Shown here piece after piece: positions 1-11,618 of a stretch of 64,000 nucleotides of DNA. The DNA is taken from the NCBI GenBank assembly GCA_000827205.1, contig KN832574.1, positions 166,860-230,859 of the forward strand. Reading direction: 5' to 3'. Below the pieces are notes generated by a model. It did not search any database, had not been told where the DNA came from, and saw nothing but the letters and a program-made list of their open reading frames with translations. This stretch comes from Plicaturopsis crispa FD-325 SS-3 (Eukaryota; Basidiomycota; Agaricomycetes; Amylocorticiales; Amylocorticiaceae). The first letter of the stretch is position 1. Each line of letters begins with the position of its first letter. Both the position numbers and the translations under genes were made by a program.

Positions 1-818
1 CGTCGCGCAGGAGCTTCGTCCAATGGGCATGGATCACGTCGCCCTGCGCATCCCGCAATGCGGGCTTCACAGAATCGGTTGTGATGATGCGGCGCGCAGC
101 CCTGGGGCAGACGTGGTCGAACCAGGCTGCTGACACGGACCGCGGCGCATCGTCATCTGCGTCCCATGGCCCGCCGGCGGTAGGGCCTGCAATGAGGGCG
201 TTCAGCGGTGTACGCGGGGACTCGGGACTGGATTCCCCTAACATTACTGGGATCGGCCAAGGGTAGTATTCGGGCTTCCAGTCTGTGCCATGTTAGCAAA
301 GTTCCGAACGGCGGTGGCTTGGTGTGCTTACGATAGTCCTGGAAAACATAGGCGCGTTTGGATTCATACGCTAGATGCGTGCAAAGTAGGCTTTGGTGAT
401 GCGTGGTGAGATGGATAGCAATGAAAATGATAGGACCCATGCTCACATCTCGTTAAGAACATTGTTCCATCCAAGCGCATACACCTGTCAATAAAAGAAT
501 GGTCAAAAAAAGCTCGAACATGTGGGCTGAGATACTCGCCTGGCTCGAGAATTTAACGTATCGTCCATCCTTCCCTTCGGGAAATGGCAAGTCGACATCA
601 TGCTGGGGAAGCGCGTCCTCCCATGCCCGCAACCGTTCATATTGCGGCGGTGGATCCGCACGGGTTCCACCCGAGTACCAGATGGGGACGCCAGGCTTCG
701 AGCGGTACTTGCGGACATGGTGGCGGGACACAGCAAACAGGAGCAGCACAGTGACGCCGATCAGCATGAAGAATTGGCGCTTCCGCGTGAGCTGAGCTCC
801 CAGGGCACGGTGCGACAT
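1..818 (-). CDS. Glycosyltransferase-like type II membrane protein (3' part beyond window)
   Basis: Exons complement(1-282, 332-390, 447-484, 540-818) join in frame and run off the left edge, so the C-terminus is missing. I chose the Met at 818 because it is followed by a short basic stretch and one hydrophobic segment (FFMLIGVTVLLLFAV), giving a type II signal anchor. After it come PPQYERLRAWED, a GRYVKF patch, GWNNVLNE, then LAYESKRAYVFQDY, WKPEYYPW and RTPLNALIAGPTAGG. This order is familiar from a large Agaricomycete family of Golgi-type proteins that resemble fucosyltransferases; the exact reaction is not established. An upstream in-frame Met at 1028 is possible but would put extra sequence before the anchor. 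The first intron (539-485) fits best as a GC-AG intron. The family assignment is from memory of the motifs. Confidence 0.7.
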
Positions 819-1536
819 GGCTGTAAGCGAAAAGAGGATTAGGGTGCGATGCAGGCAGCAAGCATTGCGTAGGCGCACCTTATACACGAGGCTGGACAGA
901 TTGCGGGCATGGGCCGATTTCTTGGTCATTCCGTGGTCATTGGCAAATGGCATAAACTCAGCCTCTCGGTGTTCTTGGCCATTGGCGTGAGGCGAAATGG
1001 ACCATTCCTTGCGCTGCCCATTGCTCATGATTACCGATAGGTCCTTATGGCAAGATGGGGAGTGCTCGACTCGACGACAGACTAGGGAAATGGGTGCCTG
1101 CTTTTCAGCGCGTTAATGGCACGGTCCAAGGCGCCTGCCTACCAGATTTCAACGTCATTTAGGCAAGCATCGCACTGAGGAGCGCCCGAGGAAGCGCCCG
1201 ACGCCGCGCTCGAAATTATGATCTCTGCGTTCCGGATCCAGTCTCGACTTCGTACATATGAAAGCAGATGAGAGGAAGTACTCAACAACAAATTACGGTG
1301 CAGACGCCCTCTGTTCGAAGTGGCAAGGACAGCAAACGTCCAAGTTGGACACTGACAGTGACAGAAGGTCGACTGCAAGCTTACGTAACTCTATACTGTG
1401 TCGCGCCCTTTCGTTGCCCTTTCGCTTCGATCCGTGCGCGCCGCCTCTTCATTAATATTGCAAACTGGTATTCGCGACGCGCGTAGACCTGGTGTAGACG
1501 CCGTAATATCATATACGACGGTAGTTACATAATCAC
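819..1536. other. Intergenic, divergent promoter region
   Basis: The stretch separates two divergent genes (glycosyltransferase-like on -, TFIIIC subunit on +). I see no convincing exon, TATA box or repeat in it. Confidence 0.5.
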
Positions 1537-4500
1537 ATGGACGACTTTGGAGAAGAGATCGATGAATGTAGGTCTCGTTTGTCTTCCCTGTCGTCGGGCT
1601 TGTTGACTGGTGTAGACGAAAGCAGCGGCGAAGCGTCGGGGAGCTCTTACCTGTCCGGCAGCGACTCGGAGTACGATTCTGACGAACGCCCGGACGGAAC
1701 CGCAGGGATCGAAGATGAGGCCGAGCCAGAGGCAGACGCGACAGACGCAAGAGCAGAGAATGCCATAGAGGGCGACTTTGAGTGCGCGCGCCATTGTATT
1801 TTTTGACTGCGATGCTCATGTTTATACAGCCGCCTCATCCAGAACATAAGGTCTGCCGATGGCGGGGCGCAGAACTCGGGCATGCTCAGCAAGGACTGGG
1901 ACTTCAGTGTTGAGGACCAGGAGGCAGAGTTCCGAGACGACCTTCGTGCCGCGTCCGGTGTCGGTCGTAAAAAGGGGAAGAAAAAGGTGCCCACAGCGCC
2001 GAATACTCGCCTCGCACCAATACCCATTGACTGCTTTGTAGGGTCCGCGCCAGAGCGGGCCCGTGTTGTCGCAGCAAGTGCGCACGCTCATCGGAGAAGG
2101 CAACCAGGCCTTTGTCGACTGCGACATTCCAGAGGCGATACGGGTAATGCAAGAAGTCATCCGCATAGAACCGCGCGCCGCGGCAGCGTGGTCCGTCCTT
2201 GCCTCGTGCTATCACGAGCTCCACGAAGACCAAAAGTCGTTGCAGCTACGCATCATGGCAGCACATCTACAGCACGACCCAGACGAATGGGACACGCTCG
2301 CTAAAGAATCCAAGTGCGCGCCTTTCACAGCCCATTTTTTCCCCCATTGACTGTCTCCAGAGCGCTCGGGTTCAATCAACAGGCACTTTACTGCTACCGT
2401 AAGTTATACAGCCTGGACCCGGCCAATGTCGACGCACTTTGGGACCGAGCATCCCTTGCAAAAGAGACTGGCGACCTCAGGACAGTACGTCCCCCGCCCC
2501 AGCGGCACCGCACCTACTCTGACCTCTCCACAGGCCCGCAATGCCCTCGTGGCCATCCTGAAGCGCTTCCCGCACGACCTCACCGTCCTCGACGAGCTCC
2601 GCCCCATCCTTATCGAGCTTTCCGACCTCGCGCTCTGTGCGGACCTCTACCAGGAAGCCTTCACCTTCTACCACGCGCAGGACCCCGCCGGTGGAAGCGG
2701 CTTCGGCCTCATGGAGGTGCTTGTACTCGCGGACCTGCACAACACACTCGGCGCGCACGAGCACGCGGTGCACGCGATCCGCCGCGGCGCGCGCTGGCTC
2801 CAGGGCCGCGCGGCACAGCGCTTTTGGGACGTGTGCGAGGACGATAGGGAGTTCGACATCGCGGATGCGGGGGTCGAGCGCGAGGGTGAAGTGCAGCCGG
2901 GGTATTACCCGCTCGACGTCAACGCGCGGCATCGCCTGGCGGTCGCGCGAATTAAGATGGGCGAAATTGTCGAGGGGAAGGTGCGTGGCGTTCGGGTTTG
3001 CAGCTGCTGCGTGTGTTGTATTGACCTTGCTTTGGCGGCAGATACATGCGGCGGTGGTGCTCTCGCAAGAGGTATTGGATTATGCGGCGCTATTCTCGGA
3101 GATCGCAGATGCATACTATGAGCGCGACATGTATGCGGAAGCCCTGCCCATCTACGAGATTCTCAGCGAGCATGTCGAGGTACGGGTTTCTCACATATAT
3201 TTATGCACCCGGCACTCGCTGAATCTTCGGGACACATCAGACGAGTAGTTTGCATATTCTCCTGCAGGTTGCCTCATGCCACCGTATGCTTGGAGATTCG
3301 AGTGAAGCTGCACGTGTATACGAACACAGTGAGTCGTCCTGCATCCTGCACATAAGCTTTGAAGATGCTGATCGCGTGACTGTAAGTCATCGCTGGGGAT
3401 CCCTCGAACAACGAGGCGAAAATGAAACTCGCAGAAGTGTACGAAATCTTGAACGAGACCAGGAAAGCACTTGCTCTTGTCTACGAAGGTACGCCAACAT
3501 TCCTAACCTATTATCTGTGGTCGTACTGACACTTTATCGCAGTCATCGACTCCCGCAAAGAGCGCCGCAAAGCTGCCGGCAAAGACGACGCAGGACCAGG
3601 CGAAGGCCCGACGACATCCCTCTTCGAGGAGCGCGCGCAGACCCGCGCATCCGGGAAAGGCTCGTCCAAGAAGGACCCGCACAAGCTCACGAAGACCCAG
3701 CTACGTGAACTTGAGGAGCAGAAGGAGCGCGAGGTCATGCGAGGCTACCATAGGCTTGATGAACTCTGGCCGCGCCTGCGCGAGAAGGGCGACCCCGCAC
3801 ACGAGGACGTCCTGCGCGAGTGGGTGCTGGAGGCCGAGAAGCTCGTCGAGACCTTTAGGGAGACACGCGATCTGTTTCCTACGACGCGAGTGAGTCACAG
3901 TGGCAGCCATTGTTTTGTGAACGACTTGCTGATTGGCTTGATTTTGCAAGAGTAATCCGTTCCGTGGGATGTTTGCACGTCAACGGCGCAGGGCGAAGGA
4001 GACCGATGAGGCAGAGGAAGAGCGCATGGCGTCTCGGCTGCATCTCGATATCGGTGAGCTCAGCGAACTCGTCGTCTTCAAGTTGCTGTTCATCTTGACT
4101 GATATTACCATCCCCGTACTTTAGAACATGACAGTATGGCTAGGAAAAGAGGAGACGGTAAACCCGAAAAATCGGCTGTCAACTTCCGCGGCGTATCACT
4201 CGACAACTGGTTGAATGTGTTCCTGCAGGTAAGGTGGCGTATAGCTTACACCAGTCTCAGCTGACTCACTCAGCATCGCACAGTATACCTTTATTCTTGC
4301 CGAGAGCGGCCAGTTTGAGGTCGCCGACGACATACTCCGCCACATCCTTACATCGAATGCGTATCAAACTGATGTCCTGCAAGACACCATCAGAATCGGC
4401 ATTATCAGTGAGCGGATTTTTCTCCTACGTTTGAGTGGTTAGGTCTAACATCTTGATTTCCCAGCATGCGCGATCGCTAGCCGACGCTATTCGGTGGTCG

Positions 4501-5521
4501 TCGAGCAGTGCAGGAAGATCCTCATCAAGCACCAGTTCAACAACGAGCCGCTGCGCATTCTGCTTGCCTCGCTAGCGAGCGGCCTGCGCCAGACCGACGC
4601 CTTCATCGCCTCGACTCTCCAGAAGCACCTTTTGCGCGAGACGAAGCTCATCGACATGGCCGTCAAGGACAAAGACCAGCTCAAATGGAATGGCCCGAAC
4701 AAGCGATACGTCTTGGCTACTGGAGGTCCGGGGAAAGCGGACGACGACGATGACGGCGATGCCGAAGACGACGATGAGAGCAAGAGCGCGGTCCCTGAGG
4801 AACAAGACCGGCCAAAAATGCACGATACTCCGACGAAAAACAATCCGATAATAGTCGCACTGTATGGCCAGATTTGTGCAGCCGCGAAGAGCTACCAGAG
4901 TGCCATTTGTGCGTTTTCAAAGTCTCACTCGCTCGCTGTTGTGGTGGCGCTAAATCGGCTACAGTCTATCTTCTGCATGGCTACGACTATTGCCGCGAAG
5001 ACCCAGTGATCTGCCTCAGTTTGGCCGCAACGTCCATAGGGCGAGCGATGCAGCGGCAGGCGGACAATCGGCACCACTTAGTGGCACAGGTTCGTTCCCT
5101 TCTCCCTTCCTCTCCGTATGACCATCCCAACAATTTTTTTTTCTAGGCCATGGCATTTTTATCGCAGTACCGAGTTCTTCGCCGGGCGTCTGCGCCAGAC
5201 AAGCTCGATGAAATTGAGTTTAACTTTGGCCGGGCGTTTCATCAATTAGGTGCGTCTGCACGGGGCTTGTTCAATGGATCACTGACGTGGATGACAGGGC
5301 TGTACTCGCATGCTGCACGACATTACGAGCGTGTTTTGGAGCTGGTGGAAAACCGTCAGGCGGATGTACGTCGTAAAACCGCTGTACTCTTGTCTTGACT
5401 TACGGCTCTCCAGGGCGATGGTGTCGCTCGAGAAGCGGCCTATAATTTGTCGTTCATATATGTGACGACGGGCGCAACACCGCTTGCGCAGGGGTTATAT
5501 CGACGATGGCTGTCGATATGA
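1537..5521 (+). CDS. TFC4: TFIIIC TPR subunit (Tfc4/Sfc4, tau131, GTF3C3 family)
   Basis: This is the TPR subunit of RNA polymerase III initiation factor TFIIIC, which acts in the nucleus and helps recruit TFIIIB to tRNA and 5S genes. Seventeen exons join in frame: 1537-1781, 1830-1986, 2042-2313, 2361-2484, 2534-2980, 3042-3179, 3268-3328, 3387-3488, 3543-3889, 3951-4053, 4125-4228, 4284-4407, 4465-4908, 4965-5089, 5147-5249, 5298-5365, 5414-5521. They encode about 1023 aa, the usual size for the family. The N-terminus is very acidic (SDSEYDSDE). A basic stretch (GRKKGKKK) is followed by TPR arrays (ALYCYRKLYSLDPANVDALW, EAIRVMQEVIRIEP), a charged linker, the family motif SNPFRGMFARQRR, and a late TPR block ending LGLYSHAARHYERVLEL. 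A DDDDDGDAEDDD run sits in exon 13. It is intact; only the exact start of exon 1 is inferred. Confidence 0.9.
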
Positions 5522-5829
5522 TGGTAGGTACTTATGAGCAGTGTAATTTTTCCTGTACTTCCTTGGTGCGTTGATCAGTGTCTGAATGCAATATCATTAT
5601 TTTATCATTTCCAAGTTGCACAAGGAACACATAGATGACGTCGAAGGAAGCCGGGCGAGTTCGAAACCATCCAGTCCGAATCGAAATCATACAAGCGCTA
5701 ACCAGAGCGGCTTTGGGCCGGTGCGGCTGACATTCGCTCAGACGATTTATATCACAACTGCAAGTTCGATGGAGAGACAGCACTCTCCCATCTACCCTTT
5801 CGACCCCAAGACGAATCGATTCTTTTACG
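5522..5829. other. Intergenic spacer
   Basis: About 300 bp lie between two genes on the same strand. It serves as the 3' region of the TFIIIC gene and the promoter of the next gene. I see no distinct element. Confidence 0.4.
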
Positions 5830-7144
5830 ATGTCCTATTTTCCCGCTCAGCAAACGTACCAGGCTTCGGTGAGTAAACTGTCTTTCCGACATGCTCGTGA
5901 GCTGAGGCTGACATGATTCGGCGTCTTTCCAGGCCGTCGAGCGTGTCGACAGCACAGCGAGTGATGCCAGTTCTCTCACCGCCACGACCGCGGAATCGCC
6001 ATTTGGCTCACAGCTGAATACTCCGAGCGAAGAGGATTGCCAGCGTTATGACAAAGTCGGTGTGCACGCCGATACCGAGAATGGCTGCCCTACGACGGCA
6101 AGCCATGATGAGCTCGACAACGCTTCACTGTGCGACTCGATCTCGACACCGAAGCAGCGCTCTAGCTTCACTACCAAGGCCAAGCAATTCGCCCACCAGC
6201 TCAAAAGCAGCACGATCTCGGTAAGTTTTTGGGAGTTACTTGTGGCATTTTTGGACTTGAAGAGAGCTGACGTGCTTCCCTTTTCAAGAACCATAGTCCT
6301 GTCACTCTGATGCCCTCCGCATCGGCGGTCTCTCTGGCACGAAACCTCGGAATGATGCTCCCCGCAACCCTTTCCCCAGCAACGGCTGCACGTGCCATCA
6401 AAAGAAAGGTATGCCCACATTTTTATCCAATTCTTACAGACAGATTGTTAACCACGCTCCGAACAACAGCGATTCTTCAGTCTGCCCAACAAACATATTG
6501 CTATCCAAGGCGAAGACGAGGACGATGAAGCCGTCTCACCAGACAGTGCCGTAGCGAGCCCCGAGACCGACAAACTTTGTGAAACTATCGAAATTTGCAG
6601 CTCTGAGCACCCGCTCACGAAGGCTCCTGCCATCTCCCCGTCCTCTTCTGTCGATTTCGACATTGAAAACGAGGTCGAAGTGGCCTGGGCCGTGGAAGAG
6701 GTCGTTGCGGCGCTCCCCAGGATCCTCTTATTCGTCCCATGGTGCATCGCCGTCGGCGGCGCGATCGTGATGTGCCCCGGATATCTCGAGACCGTCACCT
6801 TCGGCACCGGCTACCTCCCCTCGCCCAAGGGCATCAGGCGCTTCGCCCACTGGGCCGACGTCGCCATGCACCACGTCGCGATATTCCTCGCGTGCGTGCT
6901 CGCCGCCAGTTGGGCGCTCGGCTTCGACGCAGGCATCCTCCTCTGGACCGCTCTCCTCGCGCAGTTCGCGTACGCGTGGCAGGAGTTCGAGGTCGACGCG
7001 GCCGTGCCGCTGGGCGAGGACGACAGGCAGACGATGTGGCTCGTGCTCACGAACTATGGGATGAGCGACGATACGGTCATCGTCAAGCGGCCAACGGGCG
7101 GATTCTCCGCCGTCGCTGCCGCAGAAGTGTCCGTCATGGAGTGA
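5830..7144 (+). CDS. Unknown membrane protein with C-terminal hydrophobic segments
   Basis: Four exons (5830-5868, 5933-6220, 6289-6408, 6470-7144) keep frame and give about 373 aa. The start MSYFPAQQTYQAS precedes a conventional GTGAGT donor. Residues about 14-250 are hydrophilic and Ser/Glu/Asp-rich (GEDEDDEAVSPDS). The last 150 residues hold two or three likely membrane segments (ILLFVPWCIAVGGAIVM, VAIFLACVLAASWALGF, ILLWTALLAQFAYAW) and end in a polar tail. I do not recognise a named domain; the layout suggests an organelle or plasma membrane protein with a long cytosolic N-terminus. It follows the TFIIIC subunit by 308 bp and converges with the next gene. An alternative acceptor at 6296 would shift the frame, so the one at 6288 was chosen. 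Confidence 0.7.
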
Positions 7145-7341
7145 ACGGATCCAGGAAAGAGATTGGTTCGGCTGTTTCATACAAGTATACCGCTTATTAT
7201 TTGCCCTCCTACGTAGCCTATCATATATACCACCCAAGTATTTCTATCCGCTTTTCTATCCCTTTTAGTGTCTCTTGAATACGATTACTGTATATCGGTC
7301 CATAGAACTGTGTTCAGAATGCGTAACGGTTAGATTGAGCA

Positions 7342-8601
7342 TCACATACCATCGAAATCAACCACATAAAAATCTGGCCCTCGTAACGGGAACACAAGCA
7401 GCCGCTCGGGCTCCACTATGACATGATCCACCCACTTCCAGTCGTCTCCTGCTTTGCGCGCCTTCGCGTTGTACGGCTCAGGCTTCTCCAGCGTGCGAAG
7501 CGCGTCGCGCATTCCGTGCAACCCGCTTTCGAGTATTTGTCGGAGTAGCGCCACATACACCCGTCCCGTCTTCAGCACGAAGACGAACCGGTCTGAAGAC
7601 GTGCATTCTACTGCTACGATATCATCATGTTCGGCAAGCGGAATAGCCTCTTCCCTGAGGACCGCTCCCGTCTGCGCGTCCAGGAACGTCATGAGGTGAC
7701 GGCGTACGGGCTCGTTGGGATCGTACACCGAGCCTAGCGCAACGATGCAGCCAAGTGCGGGATGGTGCGTGATGGATTTGACTTCGTGCGCGATGTGTGC
7801 GCGCCAGGAGCTCTGCAGAGGCGAGAAGACGACGCAGTGAATCGTGCATTCTCCCGCCTCAAAATCGTACGCTGAGTGGCTCTCGCATACTGCGATGACG
7901 ATGGAGGTTGGGGAGATGACTGCCAACGACCGCACATCCATGTAGTCCGCGACACTTGACGATTCGAGTAGCAGCTGAGAGCTACCGAGTGACAGAGTAA
8001 GCGTCGAGGAGGGGATGGCGGTCGCAGACGTCAGCAGGTCGCCATTGTCTGCAAGGAGAAGCGGGATGAGGTTTTCATCTCCTGGTGTATGGCAGATGGC
8101 CTCGTCGGAACCGATGCGCTTTGTTTCGCGAAGACCGCCCGGGTGAACATCATACAATATGATTTGTGGTCGGCGTTGCGCATCGGCGACGGTCAGGGCG
8201 ATTTTGTCCGCTGTGACATGTCTAAATGACGTGTGCACAAGCCGCCCCGTGAGCTCCACTTCTGTAAGCAGATCCCCGGTCACAAGCGAGTGTGCCCGCA
8301 CGACGGACATATTGCTATCCGTATGGAAGCATACGATGATTACCGCGTGCTCTGGGACAGTAGTCGCCCACTGGTGCGACGGCCAAGGGGTAAGCGGAAT
8401 AGGCGGCTGCAGGTTCGTGACAAGTGATGGCACTGTTGTGCCTTTCGCGAGGTGCCATACGTTCGTGGCGCTGGACCAGGGATCGCTGGTAAGGACGTAG
8501 GGGGGTGCATAGCACGACCTCAAGGCTTTCCACGGGCTGTTTGGGTGAGGAGCGAACCCAGCGGAGAGCGGGTGCTGCAGGATCGTGGTAGCGGTCTGCA
8601 T
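7342..8601 (-). CDS. Single-exon protein of unknown function, beta-propeller-like composition
   Basis: One uninterrupted frame of 419 aa on the minus strand begins at the ATG at 8601 (MQTATTILQ). The frame is open further upstream but only to a non-ATG codon. The sequence is rich in short beta-type stretches separated by polar turns, such as HAVIIVCFHTDSN, KIALTVADAQRRPQIILYDV, LAVISPTSIVIAVCES and HHPALGCIVALGSV, and ends LLVFPLRGPDFYVVDFDG. That pattern recalls WD/propeller proteins that follow an F-box in many basidiomycete genes, but no F-box is visible here, so this is only a structural impression. It converges with the upstream plus-strand gene (198 bp between stops). The lack of introns is unusual for this window. 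The 5' end may be incomplete. Confidence 0.65.
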   Translation of the reverse strand: MQTATTILQHPLSAGFAPHPNSPWKALRSCYAPPYVLTSDPWSSATNVWHLAKGTTVPSLVTNLQPPIPLTPWPSHQWATTVPEHAVIIVCFHTDSNMSVVRAHSLVTGDLLTEVELTGRLVHTSFRHVTADKIALTVADAQRRPQIILYDVHPGGLRETKRIGSDEAICHTPGDENLIPLLLADNGDLLTSATAIPSSTLTLSLGSSQLLLESSSVADYMDVRSLAVISPTSIVIAVCESHSAYDFEAGECTIHCVVFSPLQSSWRAHIAHEVKSITHHPALGCIVALGSVYDPNEPVRRHLMTFLDAQTGAVLREEAIPLAEHDDIVAVECTSSDRFVFVLKTGRVYVALLRQILESGLHGMRDALRTLEKPEPYNAKARKAGDDWKWVDHVIVEPERLLVFPLRGPDFYVVDFDGM

Positions 8602-9096
8602 AGGGCGAAATTTTTCTGTGCCCTCGAATGAAGAACAGAACAAGGTTCTATAATGCCACCCGCTCTATGCTATGCTGGGCCTTTGGATCAGTTTGGTGTG
8701 ATGCGCGACGGGTTTGAAACACTGACTACGGATTGACCCTCCGGAGGGTACGGGACGAAGTACTACGGGCTGGGGTTCTTTACTCGCGACCACGTCGGAT
8801 GCAGCACGCCACAGAAAGATATGATGCAAATGATGTGTACTTGGGAAGAGCTGTAGAACGAAAGCTTCAGCACATTCGCTAGCTTCGACTGAAGGAGTTG
8901 CACGCGATAGGTAGAGTACGCGTTTCACAGCAGCACCTACCAGAGAAAGCACCCTGGAGTACAGTGACAAGTAGCATAGTTGTTACAGCAGGACCAGACG
9001 GAGACACCTGTCTTAGAGCGAAGAAAAGCAGACTTTCATTGATTTTCCAAGTGGCGGCTGTGGCACTGGCATGGATGGTGGCGGTGGATCGGATCG
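8602..9096. other. Intergenic, no clear gene
   Basis: A 101-codon open frame on the minus strand (8665-8970) lacks an ATG at its start and any recognisable motif. I treat this stretch as the 5' region of the single-exon gene. Confidence 0.4.
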
Positions 9097-9566
9097 GAAA
9101 TTCGGGACATACTCTATGTCGCCGCGGAGTTCAAACTTCCAGTGTTCAGTGATTCTGACAGTGAAGACAGCTCGTCGTCCGAACTATCGAGCGTCTACAC
9201 CCAGCGCTCAGCCCCCCATGCCTATTGCGACCATATCCATGTTTATACCGTTGATAGCGGACCTAGTCTTGATGACAACCTCCAACATCAGTCTCCTCGC
9301 CAGCAGTTGCCAAACATATGGGGTCGCCAAGCGCTCTCCACCAGAGTGAACTTGTAGGATAGATCTCAATCCTATGTATTTATGTCCAGCGTCTGTACCC
9401 GCACTTGAAACAGTCAGAAACGAGGTACGTTTCTGTCTCACCAGAAGGAAGCCACGACTGTACTATCTGTTGTCGAATCTGACCCCCCTGATATCTTCTC
9501 AGGCCGTATGTTTCGACAGACGACAGCCTGAGAACCCGACGATATACGATATCATGGAAAGTATAA
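9097..9566 (+). CDS. Candidate small acidic protein, weakly supported
   Basis: Three segments splice in frame: about 9097-9345, 9390-9424 and 9503-9566, with acceptable GT/AG signals and a TAA at 9566. The first encodes EIRDILYVAAEFKLPVFSDS followed by a Ser/Asp/Glu run and a Gln/Pro-rich tract; the last ends SLRTRRYTISWKV. There is no in-frame ATG at the 5' end, so either an upstream exon is missing or this is a gene relic. No domain is recognised. It lies between the single-exon gene and the secreted protein gene. Confidence 0.25.
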
Positions 9567-9691
9567 GTTCTCTAGTCAAGGCAGGCATGGAATCCTTGTC
9601 GCTGGTCGTCATTCCCTTGTCTTCATACGGGTACATACTCATATCCTTAATTGCACACGACTCACACACTCTCTTTCTCTTTCGCTTCACG

Positions 9692-11055
9692 ATGATTTTT
9701 ACGCGCCTTTCCGCGAGCTTGTTCCTCCTCCTTTTTGTGGCGGGTCTGGCACTGTTGACGCAAGCGTCTCCCGTTCCCAACGGTTTGCACATTTTTTCCC
9801 CTTGTGGCTGGAGGATTGTCTGCTCAACGGAAACATTATACCAGACCGCACCGATGACCTCGCGTACGTAGACCCTTCGCCGACTGACCATCATGCACCT
9901 CTAACGCACCGTCTACTCTTCCAGCGGGTCTTCACCCCTTCTTCCCAGACTGTTCAAGCTGGGTTCGCCGAAGTCCTCCCCCAAGACGGGGAAAGCATCC
10001 CCTGTATCGCCGCCCCGCACAACTACCCCTGCTAAGACCACCCCCGCTGTGGTAAAGACCACCCCCGTCGTGGTCAAGACGACCGCTGCGAGCGTGTCGT
10101 CCCGACTCGTCACTTCGGTCACTTCTGCCAAGGCTACCACCTCGACATCATCCGCCGCGCCGAATGCGACGTCTGCAGACTCCTGCAGCGTCTCGGGCCG
10201 GGGTCTGAGCGGCCGCGCATTGGCGTCGCACGACGGCCGTGCAGCGGCGTCGCACGACGGTCGTGCAGCGGCGTCGCACGACGGCCGCGCAGTGGCGTCA
10301 CAATGCTGCCAGCTCCAAGGCTGCACGAACTGCGCCTCCCGCTCCGGCTGCGCGTTCAACAAAGTGACGTTCACGTGCGAGAACAAGAACGGCGGGTCGC
10401 AGGCGCAGATTACGGACACGGGCAGGTGTCCGCAGATGGACCAGATGCAGGGGGTGGGTCCTCGTCTCGTCTCGCGCATGCATACTGTCGAAGCTGCCAC
10501 TAGTACTAACCAACATACTCGTCGGGGACTATAGCTATTTCCGGCGCAGAACGGGGGCAGCCGCGCTGGCGTGATACCGGCTGCCATTTCGCAGACGTTC
10601 GACAGGATCGCACCGCATATTTTCCAGGGCGAGCCTAATAACCCGACGTCGGGGCGGCACACGACCGCCGCGTGGCTCGCGAAGAACCCAAACACCCTCG
10701 CTAACGACCCCGGCGACCCCGCGAACCCGAACACCGTTCTGCACATCACGAAATTCAAGGTACGTGCTCCAAGTCCAACACCAGTCCTATACCTACTGAC
10801 TAAAACATGGTGCGGCAGAACGGGGTGACAGGAAAGACGGTGTGGAATTCTGACTCGTACGATAACACGGACATCAAGAACATGTGCGCTGTGGCGATAC
10901 AGCTCACGGGGCGGAACCCCCAGGGCTCGTTCTCGGTGCAGAGTCCGTTCGGTCAGCCGATGTGCGTCAAGTATAATTCGGCGGGTACGGGAAGCTGCTT
11001 CCCGCTCGGAATCAAGAGTCCGAGGTCGACGCTGGGAAGTCCGTGTACAGACTAG
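9692..11055 (+). CDS. Secreted Cys-containing protein with HDGR repeats, unknown function
   Basis: Four exons (9692-9867, 9925-10453, 10535-10759, 10819-11055) keep frame and encode about 388 aa. The first 25 residues (MIFTRLSASLFLLLFVAGLA) form a clear signal peptide. A Thr/Lys/Pro-rich low-complexity linker (TTPAVVKTT type) follows and may be O-glycosylated. Then come three 8-residue repeats with an ASHDGRA core, and a Cys-rich segment (CCQLQGCTNCASRSGCAF). The C-terminal domain has QTFDRIAPHIFQG, RHTTAAWLAKNP, NTVLHITKFK and FSVQSPFGQPMCVKY and ends with Cys-Thr-Asp. I do not know a function. The protein is probably exported. The first donor (9868, GTAGAC) was picked because it alone keeps the frame. 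Confidence 0.65.
10223..10294 (+). repeat. Three in-frame 24-nt tandem repeats in the secreted protein
   Basis: The unit at 10223, 10247 and 10271 encodes ASHDGRA plus one Ala or Val. Copies differ by only a few third-position or near-neutral changes, so the array is young or kept uniform. A partial copy (GRALASH) precedes it. Confidence 0.9.
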
Positions 11056-11553
11056 AAGCGGGCGCCGTTGTACTGCAAAAGAGGTTCCTGCTTTTGTGTA
11101 TGCCGAATGCCAACCATTTTCGCGGATATCGTCGTGTCCGAATATATGGCATTTAAAAGATGGTCACTAGTACTTCAAGGCCCCCTATCTATATCTGGCC
11201 CTGTTGGACTGCGACGATCATAGACCACCCACGCGTCGACGCGCCGCATCACGTGCGATGCAACGTGACCATGTACCTCCTTTCGGCATGTTTTCATTCT
11301 GCCAGACTTCCCCGCACTTTGAAGGCCTCTCGAGCTCGAATCTGTCGTCTACTGAGCTGAATCGCTGACAGTTGAGCGGCCAGCGGACCTTGCTCGCTGA
11401 GGGGGTACCAGACGTCGCTCGCAGGAACGCCTGTCGACGCCGAGTCTGCAGACTCCGTCTAGCACATGTGAAACTTGTTGTGCGGTGTGGCTCATTCCAG
11501 TCAGTTGACCCAATATCGCTGATCAGCAATTGGTTCCACCTGCGATGATGCAC
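11056..11553. other. Intergenic
   Basis: This holds the 3' region of the secreted protein gene and the promoter of the P450. The 121-codon minus-strand frame here has no motif and is judged spurious. Confidence 0.5.
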
Positions 11554-11560
11554 TATATAA
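11554..11560 (+). promoter_or_regulatory. TATA box of the P450 gene
   Basis: TATATAA lies 59 bp upstream of the ATG at 11619, which suits a short 5' leader. Confidence 0.5.
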
Positions 11561-11618
11561 CCAAGCCCCTCGACGTCGCCCAAAGTACTGTGTTCTATTT
11601 CTCCCTGCTTTCGCCATT

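Noticed and set aside
1-300. Frameshift in the glycosyltransferase-like gene suggested by an early stop in one frame
   Set aside because: The stop lies in the wrong frame; the splice at 283/282 puts RTPLNALIAGPTAGG in an open frame.
10223-10294. Short repeat array as a CRISPR
   Set aside because: The units are directly adjacent without spacers, in frame in a coding exon, and the organism is a eukaryote.
11218-11583. 121-codon minus-strand frame upstream of the P450
   Set aside because: No motif, it overlaps the TATA region, and there are no partner exons.
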